Shown: positions 1 to 12,529, counted from the stretch's first letter. The stretch is DNA of 64,000 nt from Balaenoptera acutorostrata (GCF_949987535.1 NC_080066.1:135264335-135328334); one strand, 5' to 3'. The notes: a model not told the origin generated them from the sequence alone. Made by a program: numbers and translations.

Positions 1-207
1 GTTATTTTGTGATGGTACATTTTTTTCAGGGCTAATCATCAAAACATCCTGTGCTGTAACTGAATTTAGTTCCATTCCATACACAACATCTGAAATTTCT
101 TCCTTTTTGTTAGTATTAACATCATCTGCCACTTTGCCAGCAAGGAGAGCCAAATTCATTCTTTCACTAGGTAAACAATTTATTTCAAAGTTTATCTTAT
201 TTACATC
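1..207 (-). CDS. DLGAP5: DLGAP5 exon 17, partial at window edge
   Basis: Acceptor ACTTCCAG|GATG at 208-209. Reads DVNKINFEINCLPSERM, then ADDVNTNKKEEISDV and DVLMISPEKN (residues 703-771) and is still open at base 1. The remaining C-terminus (in human ending near a conserved ISFGGNLITF motif) and the stop codon are outside the window. Confidence 0.93.
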
Positions 208-471
208 CTGGAAGTAAAAATGTTATTACATTTAATTACCCAGAACTGAAATAAACAGAAAAAGTCTTATTGCTATTAAAAATAAGAAATAATAGAAGGA
301 TGACATTCTGAGCACAAGCTAAAGAACACTGTAAATCCTACTACCTTGCTTCTTGAACAATTAGATCATATAATATTACAGCAATAGTATAAATGAAGGA
401 AAGTTTCTTAGCAAGTACCAACAGTTCAGCTCAGAGATTGGCAAACATTCCATGTGATGGGCCAGGTAGTA

Positions 472-698
472 CAGTTGACCCTTGAACAACATGGGTTTGA
501 ACTGCGAGGGTCCACTTATACACAGAATCTTTACAATGGTAAATACTACAGGATCCGTGGTTGGTTGAATCCGCGGAGGCGGACCCACAAATATGGAAGA
601 ACCAAGTATAAGGGGTGCACCAACTGCTAGTTATACGTGGATTTTTGACTGTGCAGAGGGATGGCACCCCCCTCATGCTGTTGTTCAAGAGCCAACTA
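472..698 (+). mobile_element. MER2/Tigger-like non-autonomous DNA transposon
   Basis: Ends are imperfect inverted repeats: cagttgacccttgaacaac on the left against a right end whose complement reads (t)agttggctcttgaacaac, flanked by TA on both sides, the Tc1/mariner (pogo/Tigger) target signature. About 227 bp, internal deletion form, in intron 16 of DLGAP5. Small apparent reading frames here are repeat-derived. Confidence 0.7.
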
Positions 699-1027
699 TA
701 AATATTTTAGGCTTTGTGATCCAAAGAGTCTCTGCACAAACACGAACACTCTACCGTTGTATTTTGAAAGCAGCCAGATACAATACATAAACAAATGACT
801 GTGATACCATAAAACTTTATTTACAAAAATAATCTTGATGTGAGCTGAAAACCAAATTGGCACTATGATCTCAAACAAGCCAAAGGTCTTTGAAATAAGA
901 ACTATCATTTTATATGACTGCTTTAGATTTCCAATGGAAATTCCAGAGGTTGTTTATGGAGTTACTATATATAATGATATAAACAGATAACATACTGGGC
1001 TATCTAATGCACTGGAATAGGACTTAC

Positions 1028-1088
1028 ATGGTTTACTTCAATTAAATCTTGTAATCCAGGACACTTAGCATCTTCTACTATGCTGTTC
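1028..1088 (-). CDS. DLGAP5: DLGAP5 exon 16
   Basis: Acceptor CTTTTCAG|GAAC, donor AACCAT|GTAAGT. Encodes NSIVEDAKCPGLQDLIEVNH (residues 682-702), with the conserved CPGL..LIE core. Small, but supported by both splice sites and matching phase. Confidence 0.9.
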
Positions 1089-2194
1089 CTGAAAAGGAAA
1101 AAAGCAGCACTGTACTCCGATAATTAAACAGTTTGCTATCTTTTGTCTTGTGTTTTGAGACTCTCCTTATGGGTCAAAGGTGGAGCCTCATCCAAGATCA
1201 GGCCTGATCCAAATAGATTAGTTTCGGATGACAGCTACTGCAGGATGGCCTTACAAACCAAAGGCATTTTCCTCGGAAAGCTCACAAGCCTGTGACCATG
1301 CTGGTCAGTCTACTGGCAATCTTTTGAACCTCGGCCAAATCCAGAGCCACATACTAGAGAAAGTCAGGAAAAAGCTTACTTCTGGGGAATTAAAGCATCA
1401 ACTCAATTATTGTATGGCTGGAGTTGCCTACATTTACTTGTTAGCTAGTTATAGCACAATATATTCTAATCCTGAAGTTCTTAACTTGCATTTTACTAGA
1501 AACATCTGTCTCAACCTCTTGGAGTCATTTCAAAATATGTATATATACTCTATTTTTCTGGTTTTCAGCTTCACTTTGCCTTCATTGTACGAAGTTGTTT
1601 ATTTGTAAGATGCTCTTGCAGGACTATTATCGGAAATAAAGTAAAAAAAATTTTTAAAGAGTACTTGTAATATCACTTAAATACAATTTTGGATCTTCTT
1701 AGTACAAGATAATGAACTACAGGGTATACAAAGTAAAGTAACTTGCATTTAAGAAATGACCATAAATTGGTATTTTATAATCCACAGATTTCTAAAACAT
1801 CTAAAATATTTTAATCCCTACAAAGGCTAAATATACTTTAGTTTATACTGAAAACTAGGAATTTTATAACTTGTTCCATGAAATATTTAAAAAGAAAAAC
1901 TTTCATTTGTTTCCCCATTGAAATAGTCAATGCATAGGGTGTTCTTTATTTTTTGACAGCCTTGTTTGGTGTGACGGCAGAATATTCAATGCTGTCCCAT
2001 CTCCAGATTAATAATAAATCCAACAGTCCTATCTTGGCTCCAGACTACAATTTTATTTCCTACTTAAAGTATCTTTTTCCTATCATATTTCTGGTACATT
2101 TATGTTCCACGAACAAGGACTATATAGGTAATTTTGATGCATCTGTGCAGAGGCAGTACTATGTAGCATAAAGAATGTAGGTAACATCCACTCC
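1089..2194. other. DLGAP5 intron 15 sequence with no recognised element
   Basis: AT-rich intron. A 126-codon open stretch at 1228-1608 (+) has no family resemblance I can name and no splice context; it is probably chance. Nothing else could be supported here. Confidence 0.4.
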
Positions 2195-2815
2195 CACCAA
2201 CTGTAAGCTGAATTTGGGTAAGTTACTAACTTTTCAAGTTTCCTCATTTTTAAAAAATGGAGATCTAGTACCTCACATGGTTGTTTTGAGGATTAAATGA
2301 GATAATATATGATAGGAACCTTGAACAATGTCCAGCCCATAATAATTGTTCAGTACATATTAGCTCCCCCTTCTCTCACTCTGCCATCTGTCAAGTCAGC
2401 AACCTCAAGGTACTTTCTATAATGGCTGGTACAAAAGTGCCTACCTCTCAACGACCCTGCAGGGAGGTATCAGCACTGTTTTGTGGATGATGAAACTGAA
2501 GCTTAGTGAGTTAATTAAACTTGTCCTGAAGTTTCATAGCTAGTATGTCATAGAGCTGGTTTTGAGCTCAGATCTGTCAAGCACCAAAGTTTCAGGCCGT
2601 TTATCAACAAAGAACACTATATTACTTCTTTTCTTCTTGGTTCTGCAGCATTTACTTTGCCCATCTAGATATGACCATTTACCAATCTGAAATCTGAGGC
2701 CCTAATTTCCTCATTTGTAAAACAGAAGTATTGCCTATATGTTACAGGGTCATTGTGAAATTTAATAAACAATACATATCTTGCATACTTAACCAGGTTA
2801 ACAATCTGAAATGGA
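2195..2815 (+). repeat. MIR-type SINE fragments
   Basis: Three old fragments carry the MIR hallmarks: fcctcatttttaaaaatgg-like plus gaggattaaatgagataat near 2220-2375; gatgaaactgaagcttag and tagctagtatgtcatagagc near 2440-2600; and ttcctcatttgtaaaacag near 2695-2815. Diverged and without target duplications. The leading phrase is approximate because the copies are degraded. Confidence 0.6.
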
Positions 2816-2864
2816 ATTTAATGTCTGCATCTGTTAAACTCTTAATAACATATTAAAGAAATAC

Positions 2865-3048
2865 CTGTTTCCAGGAATATCTGAAATCAAAGTCTTATCA
2901 GCATGTTCACTTTTGGTACCCTGAGGATCAGGATTCTCTGGTGATGTAGTTTGTCTTAGAACGCCCATCTCAGCCCTGCTCTCAGATGCAGCTTTGCTGA
3001 CAGACTTAGGTATTCTAAGTCTTTGAGAAAGACATTCAGAAGAAAGTC
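2865..3048 (-). CDS. DLGAP5: DLGAP5 exon 15
   Basis: Acceptor CTTCTAG|GACT, donor AAACAG|GTATTT. Encodes GLSSECLSQRLRIPKSVSKA to TLISDIPGN (residues 621-681), a serine-rich, poorly structured segment; frame stays open throughout. Confidence 0.92.
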
Positions 3049-3934
3049 CTAGAAGATGAGAGAAATCATCTTAATACCAAAATCCTCTTTCATTCATTTT
3101 TCATTATAACTAGGAAGACAGTGCAAATTCTTCCTATTCCCCTACCTTTCTCCTATAAAATAATGTTTGTTAAAGTCAATGCCTGGGACTTTCAGTTAAA
3201 GATAGTACTGAATACACACACTAAACTGCTTCCTCTTGACATCCCACTACTATAAATAGTAACAGATAATCTTGAAAGGTTGAATGCTACAAGGACAAAG
3301 CATCCTTTTTTTTAAGGTCAGTGGCTTTTAAAATTTGAAATATAATTTTCAAGGACAAAGGAAACTAAACCAGAAACAACAAAACTCAGAAAATTTTGGA
3401 AGCGTAATGCAGATAGATGAGTGGGATATTACTTAGTAGACTCAAGAAAATAAATCCTAAGCCACTAGTCAGGTTGATGTGAATCAACCCAGTTTATACC
3501 ACAGCACCTCTCAAAAGAATTGGTGGCCTCAAGAATCTCTGCAAGCAGAGGTAAAAACAGGATTGGTTCAAAGTCAGTTTAAAGAACAATTAGAGTCAAG
3601 ATTCCTTTCCTCATTATCCACAGCTGGGAAACTTTCACCAACCCCCTCCCACCACCAAGATAAAAAAAACTAGAGGCTTATCTCCCCAAAAAGGTGAAAC
3701 AGGGCGTCTCTGGTTTAGGGGATAAGGTTGAGAGACGGGTACTATATGGAAAAGGGGGGATTAAATGAGTATTTTTTAAATTGTTGATACACTCAGTTTC
3801 CCTCCCCCCATGTGGCTCCTGAAAGACTGGAAGCCAGAATAATACCCTCCAGGCAACAGATCGGAAGGGTCTTCTCTGGGGAATCTAACTAGCCCATGAG
3901 AAAAGACTTAAATACAGTGATGATGTGCAGGTTC

Positions 3935-4600
3935 TCAGCGTAACGGTGCAGCTAAATCACCCCACAGTAAAGACCTTATTACCCACATGCTGTCGTGCAG
4001 AGTCCTGCTCTTAACCATGAGCAGGCAGTGGATGATCATCGGACACCCGATGGAAGCCTCTAATACGAGAGACAGAAACCAAAACCAAACAGATGAGAGT
4101 ATCTTGGAACAAACTATCCAGGGGAAGAATACATAAAAGCTATCGTTAACATCTGTAGAAAAATAAGACAGTGCACTTATGAAACAAGTACAGAATGTTA
4201 TAAAATGGAACATTCAAAGACTAAGAAAGAGTTCTTGGGAATTAAAAACATGATAGCTAACAGGAAAGTTGAAGAAAGTCAGGAAGTAGAAGAAAATGAC
4301 AAGTACAGGAAAGAATGATAAAAATAGTCTATTTACCAGGAGAAAGATATGAGTTTCTGAAAGAAAGATCAGAGAAAACCAAGGAAAGTACATCAAAGGA
4401 ATAATTCAAGAAAAAAATCTACACCTTGTTTAGAGAGGGCTGCAAACAACCCAAGACTCCTTTAAGCACTGGAAGTGGTTGCCTTTAGGAAGTAACAAAC
4501 GGGATGAGTGGGGCTTCTTGGGGGACCTCTGTTTTGTAACAAACCTCATATAAACTATGAGTTCTACAATTAAAACTTTATTGAGTTCTATAATTAAAAC
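3935..4600 (+). repeat. Ancient L1/HAL1-like remnant
   Basis: A-rich plus-strand text with ORF1-like phrases (aaaatgacaagtacaggaaag, gttgaagaaagtcaggaag) followed by a gtggttgcctttaggaag stretch typical of old L1 3' ends. Heavily decayed; family not resolved. The intron between 3049 and 3935 shows nothing I recognise. Confidence 0.4.
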
Positions 4601-5273
4601 TCAATTTCAGAAAGATCAATTTTGGTCAAAAACCTTGATCTCTCTAGTCATAAGTGCCAAGATGACTACCTGAAAGAACAGACAGCGGTGGGCCCATAGT
4701 CATGGAAACCACTAGGATCCTTGGGAAGTAAGTAACAAGGACACATGCCATTAGCAGTGAGGCAATTCCTGGAGTCCAGGGAGTGCAGCTGCTTGGAGTA
4801 AAGGAAATACACCAAAACCACACACTAGGTGTGATACCTAAATTGACAGGGAGGTAATAATATACTTGAGGTGATAAATTTACATTTTAATGTAAATATT
4901 AAATAGCAACTCAAGTTTATGGTCAGAAATCTTCCTAGTGGACACAGTTAAATAATAGGAAAAAAAAATCCCTTCTGCTGATTAGCACTTAAAGATGACT
5001 TAGCCCCTTTCTCCTTGAAAATAAACATCTAGCACTTAAAGCATTAATAGAAGTGTCTACCAAGATTGAAGGAACAGATTACTTCAACTATGACCTCTTA
5101 TTATATGGCTTATATATAATTTTAATCTAGGTAAATAAATTCAATCTAATAAAGATAGCCTATGAAAAACAGCTATTGAAAAATACAACCAGAGTTAGAA
5201 AATCATAAGAAAGAATGGTTTTCTGAAGTAGTAAAAGCTGGTTACACTGCAATATTTTAAAATTAGGAAAATG

Positions 5274-5457
5274 GGGGACTTCCCTGGTGGTTCAGTGGCT
5301 AAGACTCCACGCTCCCAATGCAGGGGGCCCAGGTTCGATCACTGATCAGGGAACTAGATCCCACATGCCGCAACTAAGAGTTCGGATGCCGCAACTAAGA
5401 CCTGGTGCAGCCAAATAAATAAATTTTTTAAAAAAATTTTTTAATAAAATAAAATAA
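5274..5457 (+). mobile_element. CHR-type SINE, type C
   Basis: tRNA-derived head (cttccctggtggttcagtgg), ctcccaatgcagggggccc body, gttcgatcactgatcaggg B-box area, ending gcagccaaataaataaa. Antisense in intron 14, about 210 bp from exon 14's donor. Confidence 0.8.
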
Positions 5458-5666
5458 GGAAATCGGTGCATTTACTGTATTTCAAAAAGATTGGAGGAAA
5501 ATTTTTACTCCAAATGAAAATTAAACCAAACCCACCTTCCATAAGCTATTTCTCAGAAATCACAGAAAACACATAAATCTTCATGTGAAAACTATTTTTC
5601 ATCTCTTACACAAGCTCCCATCCAACCCAAATATTTCCCTTTAGTAGTCTCAGCAGAAAAACTAAC

Positions 5667-5886
5667 CTGAGAATGATTTAACGGGACTTTCAATTCTGAA
5701 AAATCCAGCATCAAACACTATTTTATCCACTTCGTTTGGCATTGCAGAGGCTGCAGCCTCAGCATGTTCTTTCTGCTTAATTCTCTCTCTCACTGCATTT
5801 TTTATGGCAGCTAGGCGATTTCTAGCTGCAATTCTTCCACCATCATCCTGTTTGGGTTTACTCGCTATACCTGAGACAACTTTTTT
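5667..5886 (-). CDS. DLGAP5: DLGAP5 exon 14
   Basis: Acceptor CTTCACAG|AAAA, donor TCTCAG|GTTAGT. Encodes KKVVSGIASKPKQDDGGRIA and the conserved ARNRLAAIKNA basic helix, then DKIVFDAGFFRIESPVK (residues 548-620). This is the end of the GKAP-like region and the entry to the Aurora A-regulated C-terminal part. Confidence 0.95.
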
Positions 5887-6021
5887 CTGTGAAGAGAAAT
5901 TATGACTTACTAAAGGGATTCATTACCATCTTATAAGAAAAACAAATAAAGCATACATGAAATACTCAACACATTCATCATATACTTACCAAGCTCCTAG
6001 TACGTGCTAAAATGCTGGGGG

Positions 6022-6390
6022 GGGGTTGGACTTCCCTGGTGGTGCAGTGGTTAAGAATCCACTTGCCAATACAGGGGACACAGGTTCAATCCCTGGTCCG
6101 AGAAGATCCCACATGCCGCGGAGCAACTAAGCTCGTGCACCACAGCTACTGAGTCTGTGCTCTGAAGCCCATGGGCTACAACTACTGAGTCCGAGTGCTG
6201 CAACTACTGAAGCCCGTGTGCCTAGAGCCCGTGCTCCACAACAAGAGAAGCCACTGCAATGAGAAGCCTGCGCACTGCAACGAAGAGTGGCCCCGCTTGC
6301 TGCAACTAGAGAAAGCCTGCATGCAGCAATGAAGACCCAAAGCAGGCAAAAATTTAAAAATAATAAATTAAAATAAATAAATAAATAAAT
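6022..6390 (+). mobile_element. CHR-type SINE, type B, with 13-bp target duplication
   Basis: Flanked by aaaatgctggggg at 6009-6021 and 6391-6403. Full tRNA-like head, repeated ctactga modules, (aaat)n tail. Antisense to DLGAP5 in intron 13. Confidence 0.88.
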
Positions 6391-6559
6391 AAAATGCTGG
6401 GGGTCAAAAGGTAAAGGACAAAGTTCCTGCCCTCAAGGAGTTCTCAGCTTCACAGTGGAAGAGCTAGATAAGGACACTGAGAAGAATAAATGTCGTGTTA
6501 GAAATAAACTCAGAGGGCTGAATTTATCAATTAATCAACCTTCAGAGGCACCAAGAAAG

Positions 6560-7680
6560 GCTTATAGGAAATAGCACCTGAGCTGAAATCACAGCTAGGT
6601 GGGCTACAAGATGGGATGAGGAAAGGGCTAGGTAGAGAGAATAGCATGTTTGCAAAACCAGAAATGAAAGAAAGCACAGAGGAGTTGGCAAGAGGTAAGT
6701 AACAGCTAATTATAATCCCTCACATGTAACCATTTTGAGGAGCTACATTTACACAGAGGACAAAGTAATAGAGGTTACTGATGATTTTTAATCAGGAGGT
6801 TAACATTATCAAATTTGCATTCTGGAAAATCACTCTGTGTCCAACCTGGAGAATGGATTGGAGGGTTACAAGCCAGTTAGGAAGGAGATTACTTCAGTGA
6901 TACTGGAAAAAGATGCTAGTAGATTATGGAGGGAAAAAATGGAAAAAAGTAAACAGATTCAGGAGATATTTAAGAGGAAGAATTGGGAGGACTTAGCAAT
7001 CTTTTAGATAGGTGCAGGTGAAGGTGGTGAAATACAGAAAGGAAAGGACCACAGAAGATAGCCAGGTTTCTATCTTGGGCGCCTGGAGGGATGATAACAC
7101 CATTCTCTGAGACAGGGAAACATCAATGTGTGTGGAGATGACTTCAGTTTGGGATATACAGATTTTAAAGTATTACTGTGTTAGCAGTAAGAGTGGTTTG
7201 AAATACAGATTCGGGAATCATCGCCGAGTGAGTAAGATTGCGCATGAAGAATATGGAAGGAGAGAAGAGAGTTGAGGTAGGAACTGGAGTATCACAAACA
7301 CTTAAGGGATAAATGGAAAGGAACTTGCAAACATGACTGAAGAAAAGGTACAGAGGTAGGAGGAAAATCAGTATAATACAATTTCAAGAAAGAGGGAGTA
7401 GACTGTATTTAATACTGCAGAGGGACTAGATTTTATAATTAAGTACCTAATAACTGCAGCAATTAGTGGATCAATAACCTTGGTTATAACAGTTCTGGAA
7501 GCATAGAGGGGGTGAAGCTAAATTGCAGTGAGTTGGAAAGGTAAGTGGGAATCAAAATAGTAAAGACAGAGTATAGACAACTTTTTCAGGAAGCTTGTCT
7601 GTGAATGGGAAGAAAGAAATGGGAATAGGGAAGAGGAGGTACAGATAACTGGAAGAGATGTGGACCTCACAGGTTTAGTT
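6560..7680 (+). repeat. Old medium-reiterated repeat, family unresolved
   Basis: Purine-rich text with phrases familiar from dispersed mammalian repeats (attcaggagatatttaagagg, gtatagacaactttttcagg, gggagaagaaagaaatggg-like). No open frame of note. I cannot name the family with confidence. Confidence 0.3.
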
Positions 7681-8167
7681 GTTGTTTTGCTTTTTCCTAA
7701 TGTAAACAGAGATAAGACCCTTAAACATATCTAAAAACTGATGGAAAAAAGAGGGAAAGATGAAAACAGGATAAGTGATGGAATGAGAGGCAATGAATAG
7801 GAGGTAGAAGGGAATGGTATCAAAGTATAAGTAAAAGATAAATTTTATTTTATTTGTTTGATATCTTAACAGCAGACTATAAATAAAGTAGGAGGAGAGA
7901 GACACCTGGTGATAAGGGGCAGAATTACAAGGCTCTGATATACTGCTGTACTGATACAGCCATTATCTGCATCACTGATGATATTAATGTTTCCAGGACT
8001 AAGTACTCAATAAGAAATATCCACAGTAGCTTCAAAATGTTCAAGCATCCTTCATTGTTTAGTAGATTTAAAACTCAATCAATTTTGTCAATGTCCTTTG
8101 AGTCTTTTTCATAACAATTAGTAAAATAATTTTATTAAAATGTTTCTTTAATACTCTAACAGCTTAG

Positions 8168-8468
8168 GGGCTTCCCTGGTGGCGCAGTGGTTGAGAACCT
8201 GCCTGCCAATGCAGGGGACACGGGTTCGAGCCCTGGTCTGGGAGGATCCCACATGCCGCGGAGCAACTAGGCCCGTGAGCCACAACTACTGAGCCTGCGC
8301 GTCTGGAGCCTGTGCTCCGCAACAAGAGAGGCCGCGATAATGAGAGGCCCACGCACCGCAGTGAAAGAGTGGCCCCCACTTGCCACAACTAGAGAAAGCC
8401 CTCGCACAGAAACGAAGACCCAACACAGCCATAAATAAATAAATTAATTAATTAAAAAAAAAAAAAAA
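8168..8468 (+). mobile_element. CHR-type SINE, type A, abutting DLGAP5 exon 13 donor
   Basis: Complete young-type SINE with intact A-box-like tggcgcagtggttgagaacc and B-box gggttcgagccctgg, tail of 16 As ending at 8468. The exon 13 donor begins at 8485, so the tail (poly-T in gene sense) starts 17 bases into the intron. No clear target duplication could be read. Confidence 0.88.
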
Positions 8469-8485
8469 GAAACCCACAAACTTAC

Positions 8486-8578
8486 CCGAAAAACTTTTTT
8501 GCTTGTATTGTTATTGTTTTGCCACCCAGATTCCTCAAGTTTGGTCAGATTGTTGAATTTTTGATTTATGTCTTCTAT
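8486..8578 (-). CDS. DLGAP5: DLGAP5 exon 13
   Basis: Acceptor TTAATAG|ATAG, donor TTTCGG|GTAAGT; 31 codons in phase 0 (IEDINQKFNNLTKLEESGWQ onward, residues 517-547). Continues the GKAP homology. The A-tail of an antisense type-A SINE ends at 8468, 17 bases from the exon edge, so only about the first 17 intron bases are native. Confidence 0.93.
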
Positions 8579-8904
8579 CTATTAATAAATAAAGCACAAG
8601 TTTATCAGATTAATGCTAACCACATTAAAATTACAAACTAATAAACTGAAGCTTCAAAAAAATTGAGAATGGCAACATAAAATTAGACTAAATCATCCTG
8701 AATTTAGTATTCAAGTGAAAAACTCTTATAGTAAAATCGTTCATTGTTATTTTTGGTCTTACAAACCTTCAAAATCTACATAAAGAATGTCATATATGAA
8801 TAACTCTCCTAAATTATTTTTGATCACTAAAATGGTAGGAGAGATATCCTAAATGTTTTTGTTTCCTAAATTACACAATATGAATACAATCTCTCTCTCT
8901 TTTT

Positions 8905-9490
8905 TTACAGTTTGTTTATCCATTCCCCTACTGGAGGACATCTTGGTTGCTTCCAAGTTTTGGCAATTATAAATAAAGATGCTATAAACATCTGTGTACA
9001 CATATTTGTGTAGACATATGTTTTCAGTCATTTGGGAAAATACCAAGGACTGTGATTGCTGGATTGTATGATAAGAGCATGTTTAGTTTTGTTAAGAAAC
9101 TGTCAAACTGTCTTCCAAAGTGGCTGTACCATTTTGCAATGTACCACCAGCAATGAATCAGAGTTCCTGCTGCTCTCCATATTCACCAGCATTTGGCGTT
9201 GTCAGTGGTTTGGATTTTTGCCATTCTAACAGGCATCCAGTGGTAGCTTATTGTAGTTTTAATTGGCAATTCCTTAATGATCTACGACGCTGAGCCTTAT
9301 CTTGTCATCTGCTTACTTGCCATCTGTATGTCTCCTTTGGTGAAGGGTCTGATCAGGTCTTTTCTCCATTTAAAAATCAGGTTGTTTGAAGGGTTCTTTG
9401 TATATTTTGATACAGATGTTTGTATCAAATATCAGATGCATCTTTTGTAAATATTTGTCTCCCAGTCCGTGGCATGCCTTCTCATTCTCT
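8905..9490 (-). repeat. LINE-1 ORF2 3' fragment (old)
   Basis: Complementary to L1 ORF2: ataaagatgctataaacatc, tgtcttccaaagtggctgtaccattt and related phrases in order. Frameshifted, no long ORF. Lies in intron 12. Confidence 0.75.
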
Positions 9491-10003
9491 TCACACAATC
9501 TCATTTTAAAAGATTCAAATAATATCCCCATCCTTCTGGTATTTCCAATCTCCTCCAAAGAGGTAACCACTGTCAAGAGTTTGGTAAACTTGCTTCAAGT
9601 CCCCTTACTATGCATTTATATTCATATGTACTCTCAATCTCTCTCTCAAAAAACAAAATTTAAATGTCAAAACGACTCAGGATTACATTTATGATCACTG
9701 ATTTTCAACAAGGTGCCACTGTAATTCAATGAGGAAAAGACAATCTTTTCAAGAAACAGTACTGGGAAAATTGGATATCCTCAAGAAAAAAGATGAATTT
9801 AGACTCTTATCTACACCATACACAAAAACGAACTCCAAATGGATCAGACCTAACTGTAAGAGCTGAAACTATAACCCTTTTAGAAGAAAACATAAGAGAA
9901 AATCTTTGTGACCTGTGGTTAGGCAAAAAGAGTTCTTAGACATGAACACAACATAAAAGAAAAAAAACTGATAAATTGAACTTCATCAAAATCAAAAACA
10001 TTT

Positions 10004-10122
10004 GGGACTTCCCTGGCGGTCCAGTGGTTAAGACTCTGTGCTCCCAATGCAAGGGGCACGGGTTCAGTCCCTGGTCAGGGAACCAAGATCCTGCATGCCA
10101 TGCAGTGTGGCCAAAAAATACA
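10004..10122 (+). mobile_element. Short CHR-type SINE, type C, with 16-bp target duplication
   Basis: Truncated-type element (gggacttccctggcggtcc to cagtgtggccaaaaaa) between aaaatcaaaaacattt-like duplicates at 9988-10003 and 10123-10138. Inserted into the older LINE-1. Confidence 0.85.
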
Positions 10123-10988
10123 AAAATCAAAAACATTTACACTGCAAAAGACATCATTAAGAAATTATAACAGAAGCCACAAATTGGGAGAAAATATTTG
10201 CAAATAATATTTCTGATAAAGGACTTGTATCCAGGATATATGAAAAACACCACTCAATAATAAAGGCAAACCAATTTAAAAATGGGCAAAAGATTTTACT
10301 AGACATTTTGCCAAAAAAGACATATGAACGGCTAATAAGCACATGAAAAGATGCTTAACATCATTATCAAAACTATAGAAACACTTCTCACCCACTAGGA
10401 TGGCTATACTAAAAAAGACAGACAATAACAAGTATGGATGTGATGAAACAGGAGCACACATTGTTGGTGGAGACATAAAATGGTGTAATCACTTTGGAAA
10501 ACAGTTTGGCAGTTTCTTAAAAAGTTAAACATAAATTTACTATACGATCCAGCAAAATCTAGGTATCTACCCGAGAGAAATGACAATATATATCCACACT
10601 AATATTTGTATATGAATATTCATAGAAGACTATTCATAATCACCAAAGAGTAGAAACAATATAAATGTCCATCAATTGATAAATACAGATACAAGCTACA
10701 ACATGGATGAACCTCAAAAACATCATGCTAAGTGAAAGAAGTCACATACAAAAGACCAAATATTGTATTATTCTACTTAATGTGAAATGTCCAGAAAAGG
10801 CAAATCTACAAAGACAGCAAGAAGATTAGTGATGCCTGGGGCTAGGAGTGAGAATGGGGATTGACTTGTAAATAGGCAGGAAGGATCCTTTTGTGGTGCT
10901 AAAAATGTTCTAAATTTGGATTATGGTCATGGTGTACAACTCTGTAAATTTACTGACAATCACTGAATTGTACACTTAAAACAGGCAA

Positions 10989-11397
10989 ATTTTTTTTAAC
11001 GTCTTTATTGGAGTATAACTGCTTTACAATGTTGTGTTAGTTTCTGCTGTATAACAAAGTGAATCAGCTATACGTATACATATATCCCAATATCCCCTCC
11101 CTCTTGCGTCTCCCTCCCACCCTCCCTATCCCACCCCTCTAGGTGGACACAAAGCACCGAGCTGATCTCCCTGTGCTATGTGGCTGCTTCCCACTAGCTA
11201 GCTATTTTACATTCAGTAGTGTATATATGTCCATGCCACTCTCTCACTTCGTCCCAGATTACCCTCCCCCTCCCCCCTCCCCGTGTCCTCAAATCCATTC
11301 TCTATGTCTGCTTCTTTATTCCTGTCCTGCCCCTAGGTTCTTCAGAACCATTTTCTTTTTTTTTAGATTCCATATATATGTGTTAGCATACGGTATT
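10989..11397 (-). mobile_element. 5'-truncated LINE-1 3' UTR, antisense, with target duplication
   Basis: Begins with poly-T and aacgtctttattggagtata, continues with the C/T-rich cetartiodactyl L1 3' UTR (cttgcgtctccctcccaccc). Flanked by taaaacaggcaaatttt at about 10977-10993 and 11398-11413. Same 3' UTR type as at 34.8, 49.4 and 59.5 kb. Confidence 0.82.
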
Positions 11398-11872
11398 TAA
11401 AACAGGCAAATTTTATGATACACAGATTATACTTCAGTACAACTCTTAAAAAAAAAAAAAGGCCCCAGCAGCCAGTTTGAAGAGGCTGTCACTGGCCAAA
11501 GCTGAGAAATGAGTATCAATAAAGATAGTAACTGTAAATAATGAAAATACATCAAATATCTTTAAATCCATAAATTAACAATGATATTAAGAAACACAGA
11601 ATTAATTGATCACCATCAAAGGATACTACTTAACCGACTCATCAATATGAAAACTGGTAAATATATAAAAACTGCTCACAAAGTAATGCTTATATTATGA
11701 CTACATAAACACTATTCACATCTGGGCCATAAAGTTATTGAGACTATTATGTTCCCTTACTCACTTTTCTCTAGACTTAATAACTGTTTTGCTTTTTGCT
11801 TGCTTAGTTGTTCATGTGTCTATCATCGATTCAGTCTAAACTCTGCACAGTAAGTATAAATCTCCTCTTAAG

Positions 11873-12250
11873 GACTTCCCTGGTGGCGCAGTGGTTAAGA
11901 ATCCGCCTGCCAATGCAGGGGACACGGGTTCGATCCCTGGCCCGGGAAGATCCCACATGCCACGGAGCAACTAAGCCCGTGTGCCACAGCTACTGAGCCT
12001 GTGCTCTAGAGTCCTCGAGCCACAACCACTGAGCCCACGTGCCACAACTACTGAAGCCCATGCGCCTAGAGCCCGTGCTCTGCAACAAGAGAAGCCACAG
12101 CAATGAGAAGCCCGCACACCGCAACAAAGAGTAGCCCCTGCTCACCACAACTAGAGAAAGCCCACGCGTAGCAACGAAGACCCAACACAGTCAAAAATAA
12201 ATAAATAAATAAAATGAATTTTAAAAAAAGAAAAGAAAAGAAAAAGAATG
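11873..12250 (+). mobile_element. CHR-type SINE, type B
   Basis: Complete head, (aaat)n and aaaag-rich tail; flanking near-duplicates tctcctcttaag (about 11861-11872) and tatcctcttaag (about 12257-12268) are the likely target duplication. Intron 12. Confidence 0.85.
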
Positions 12251-12529
12251 CATTAAATATCCTCTTAAGAAAAAACAAATCAGGCATTTTACTCAATTCA
12301 GCTTTCCAAGGACAGGTCTGGTAGAGCCCCTGGTCCCCCTGTGTTGATCAGGAAGTGCTGCTTCCTAAGCGTGCTTCACACATTCTTGTCTCCCCTCGGC
12401 CTCAGTTCTCTTGGCCCCTTGCTGGGGATCCAGCCCACCTCCTCCTCCATTCTTGGCTTACTCCCTCATTTTTGTGAGGTACTTTCTCACTTAGCTTGCT
12501 GAGAAAGAGTGCTTGGGAGGTAAAATCTG

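Larger units (their letters stand above)
9690..11460 (+). repeat. LINE-1 3' half (old), broken by a SINE and another L1
   Basis: Sense-strand ORF2 C-terminal coding remnants (tactgggaaaattggatatc, atgggcaaaagattttact, agtttggcagtttcttaaaa), then 3' UTR-like text and an A-run at 11448-11460. Interrupted by a type C SINE (10004-10122) and an antisense L1 3' end (10991-11397). Confidence 0.75.

Noticed and set aside
1228..1608. 126-codon plus-strand frame in intron 15
   Set aside because: Opposite strand to DLGAP5, no splice signals or recognisable motif; composition matches intron background.
8168..8260. tRNA gene
   Set aside because: SINE heads have A- and B-box-like motifs but do not fold as a tRNA cloverleaf, lack CCA context and occur in more than 30 copies.
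8905..11460. Twin-priming (5' inversion) of one L1
   Set aside because: The minus- and plus-strand fragments cover the same ORF2 region instead of adjacent regions, so they are separate insertions.
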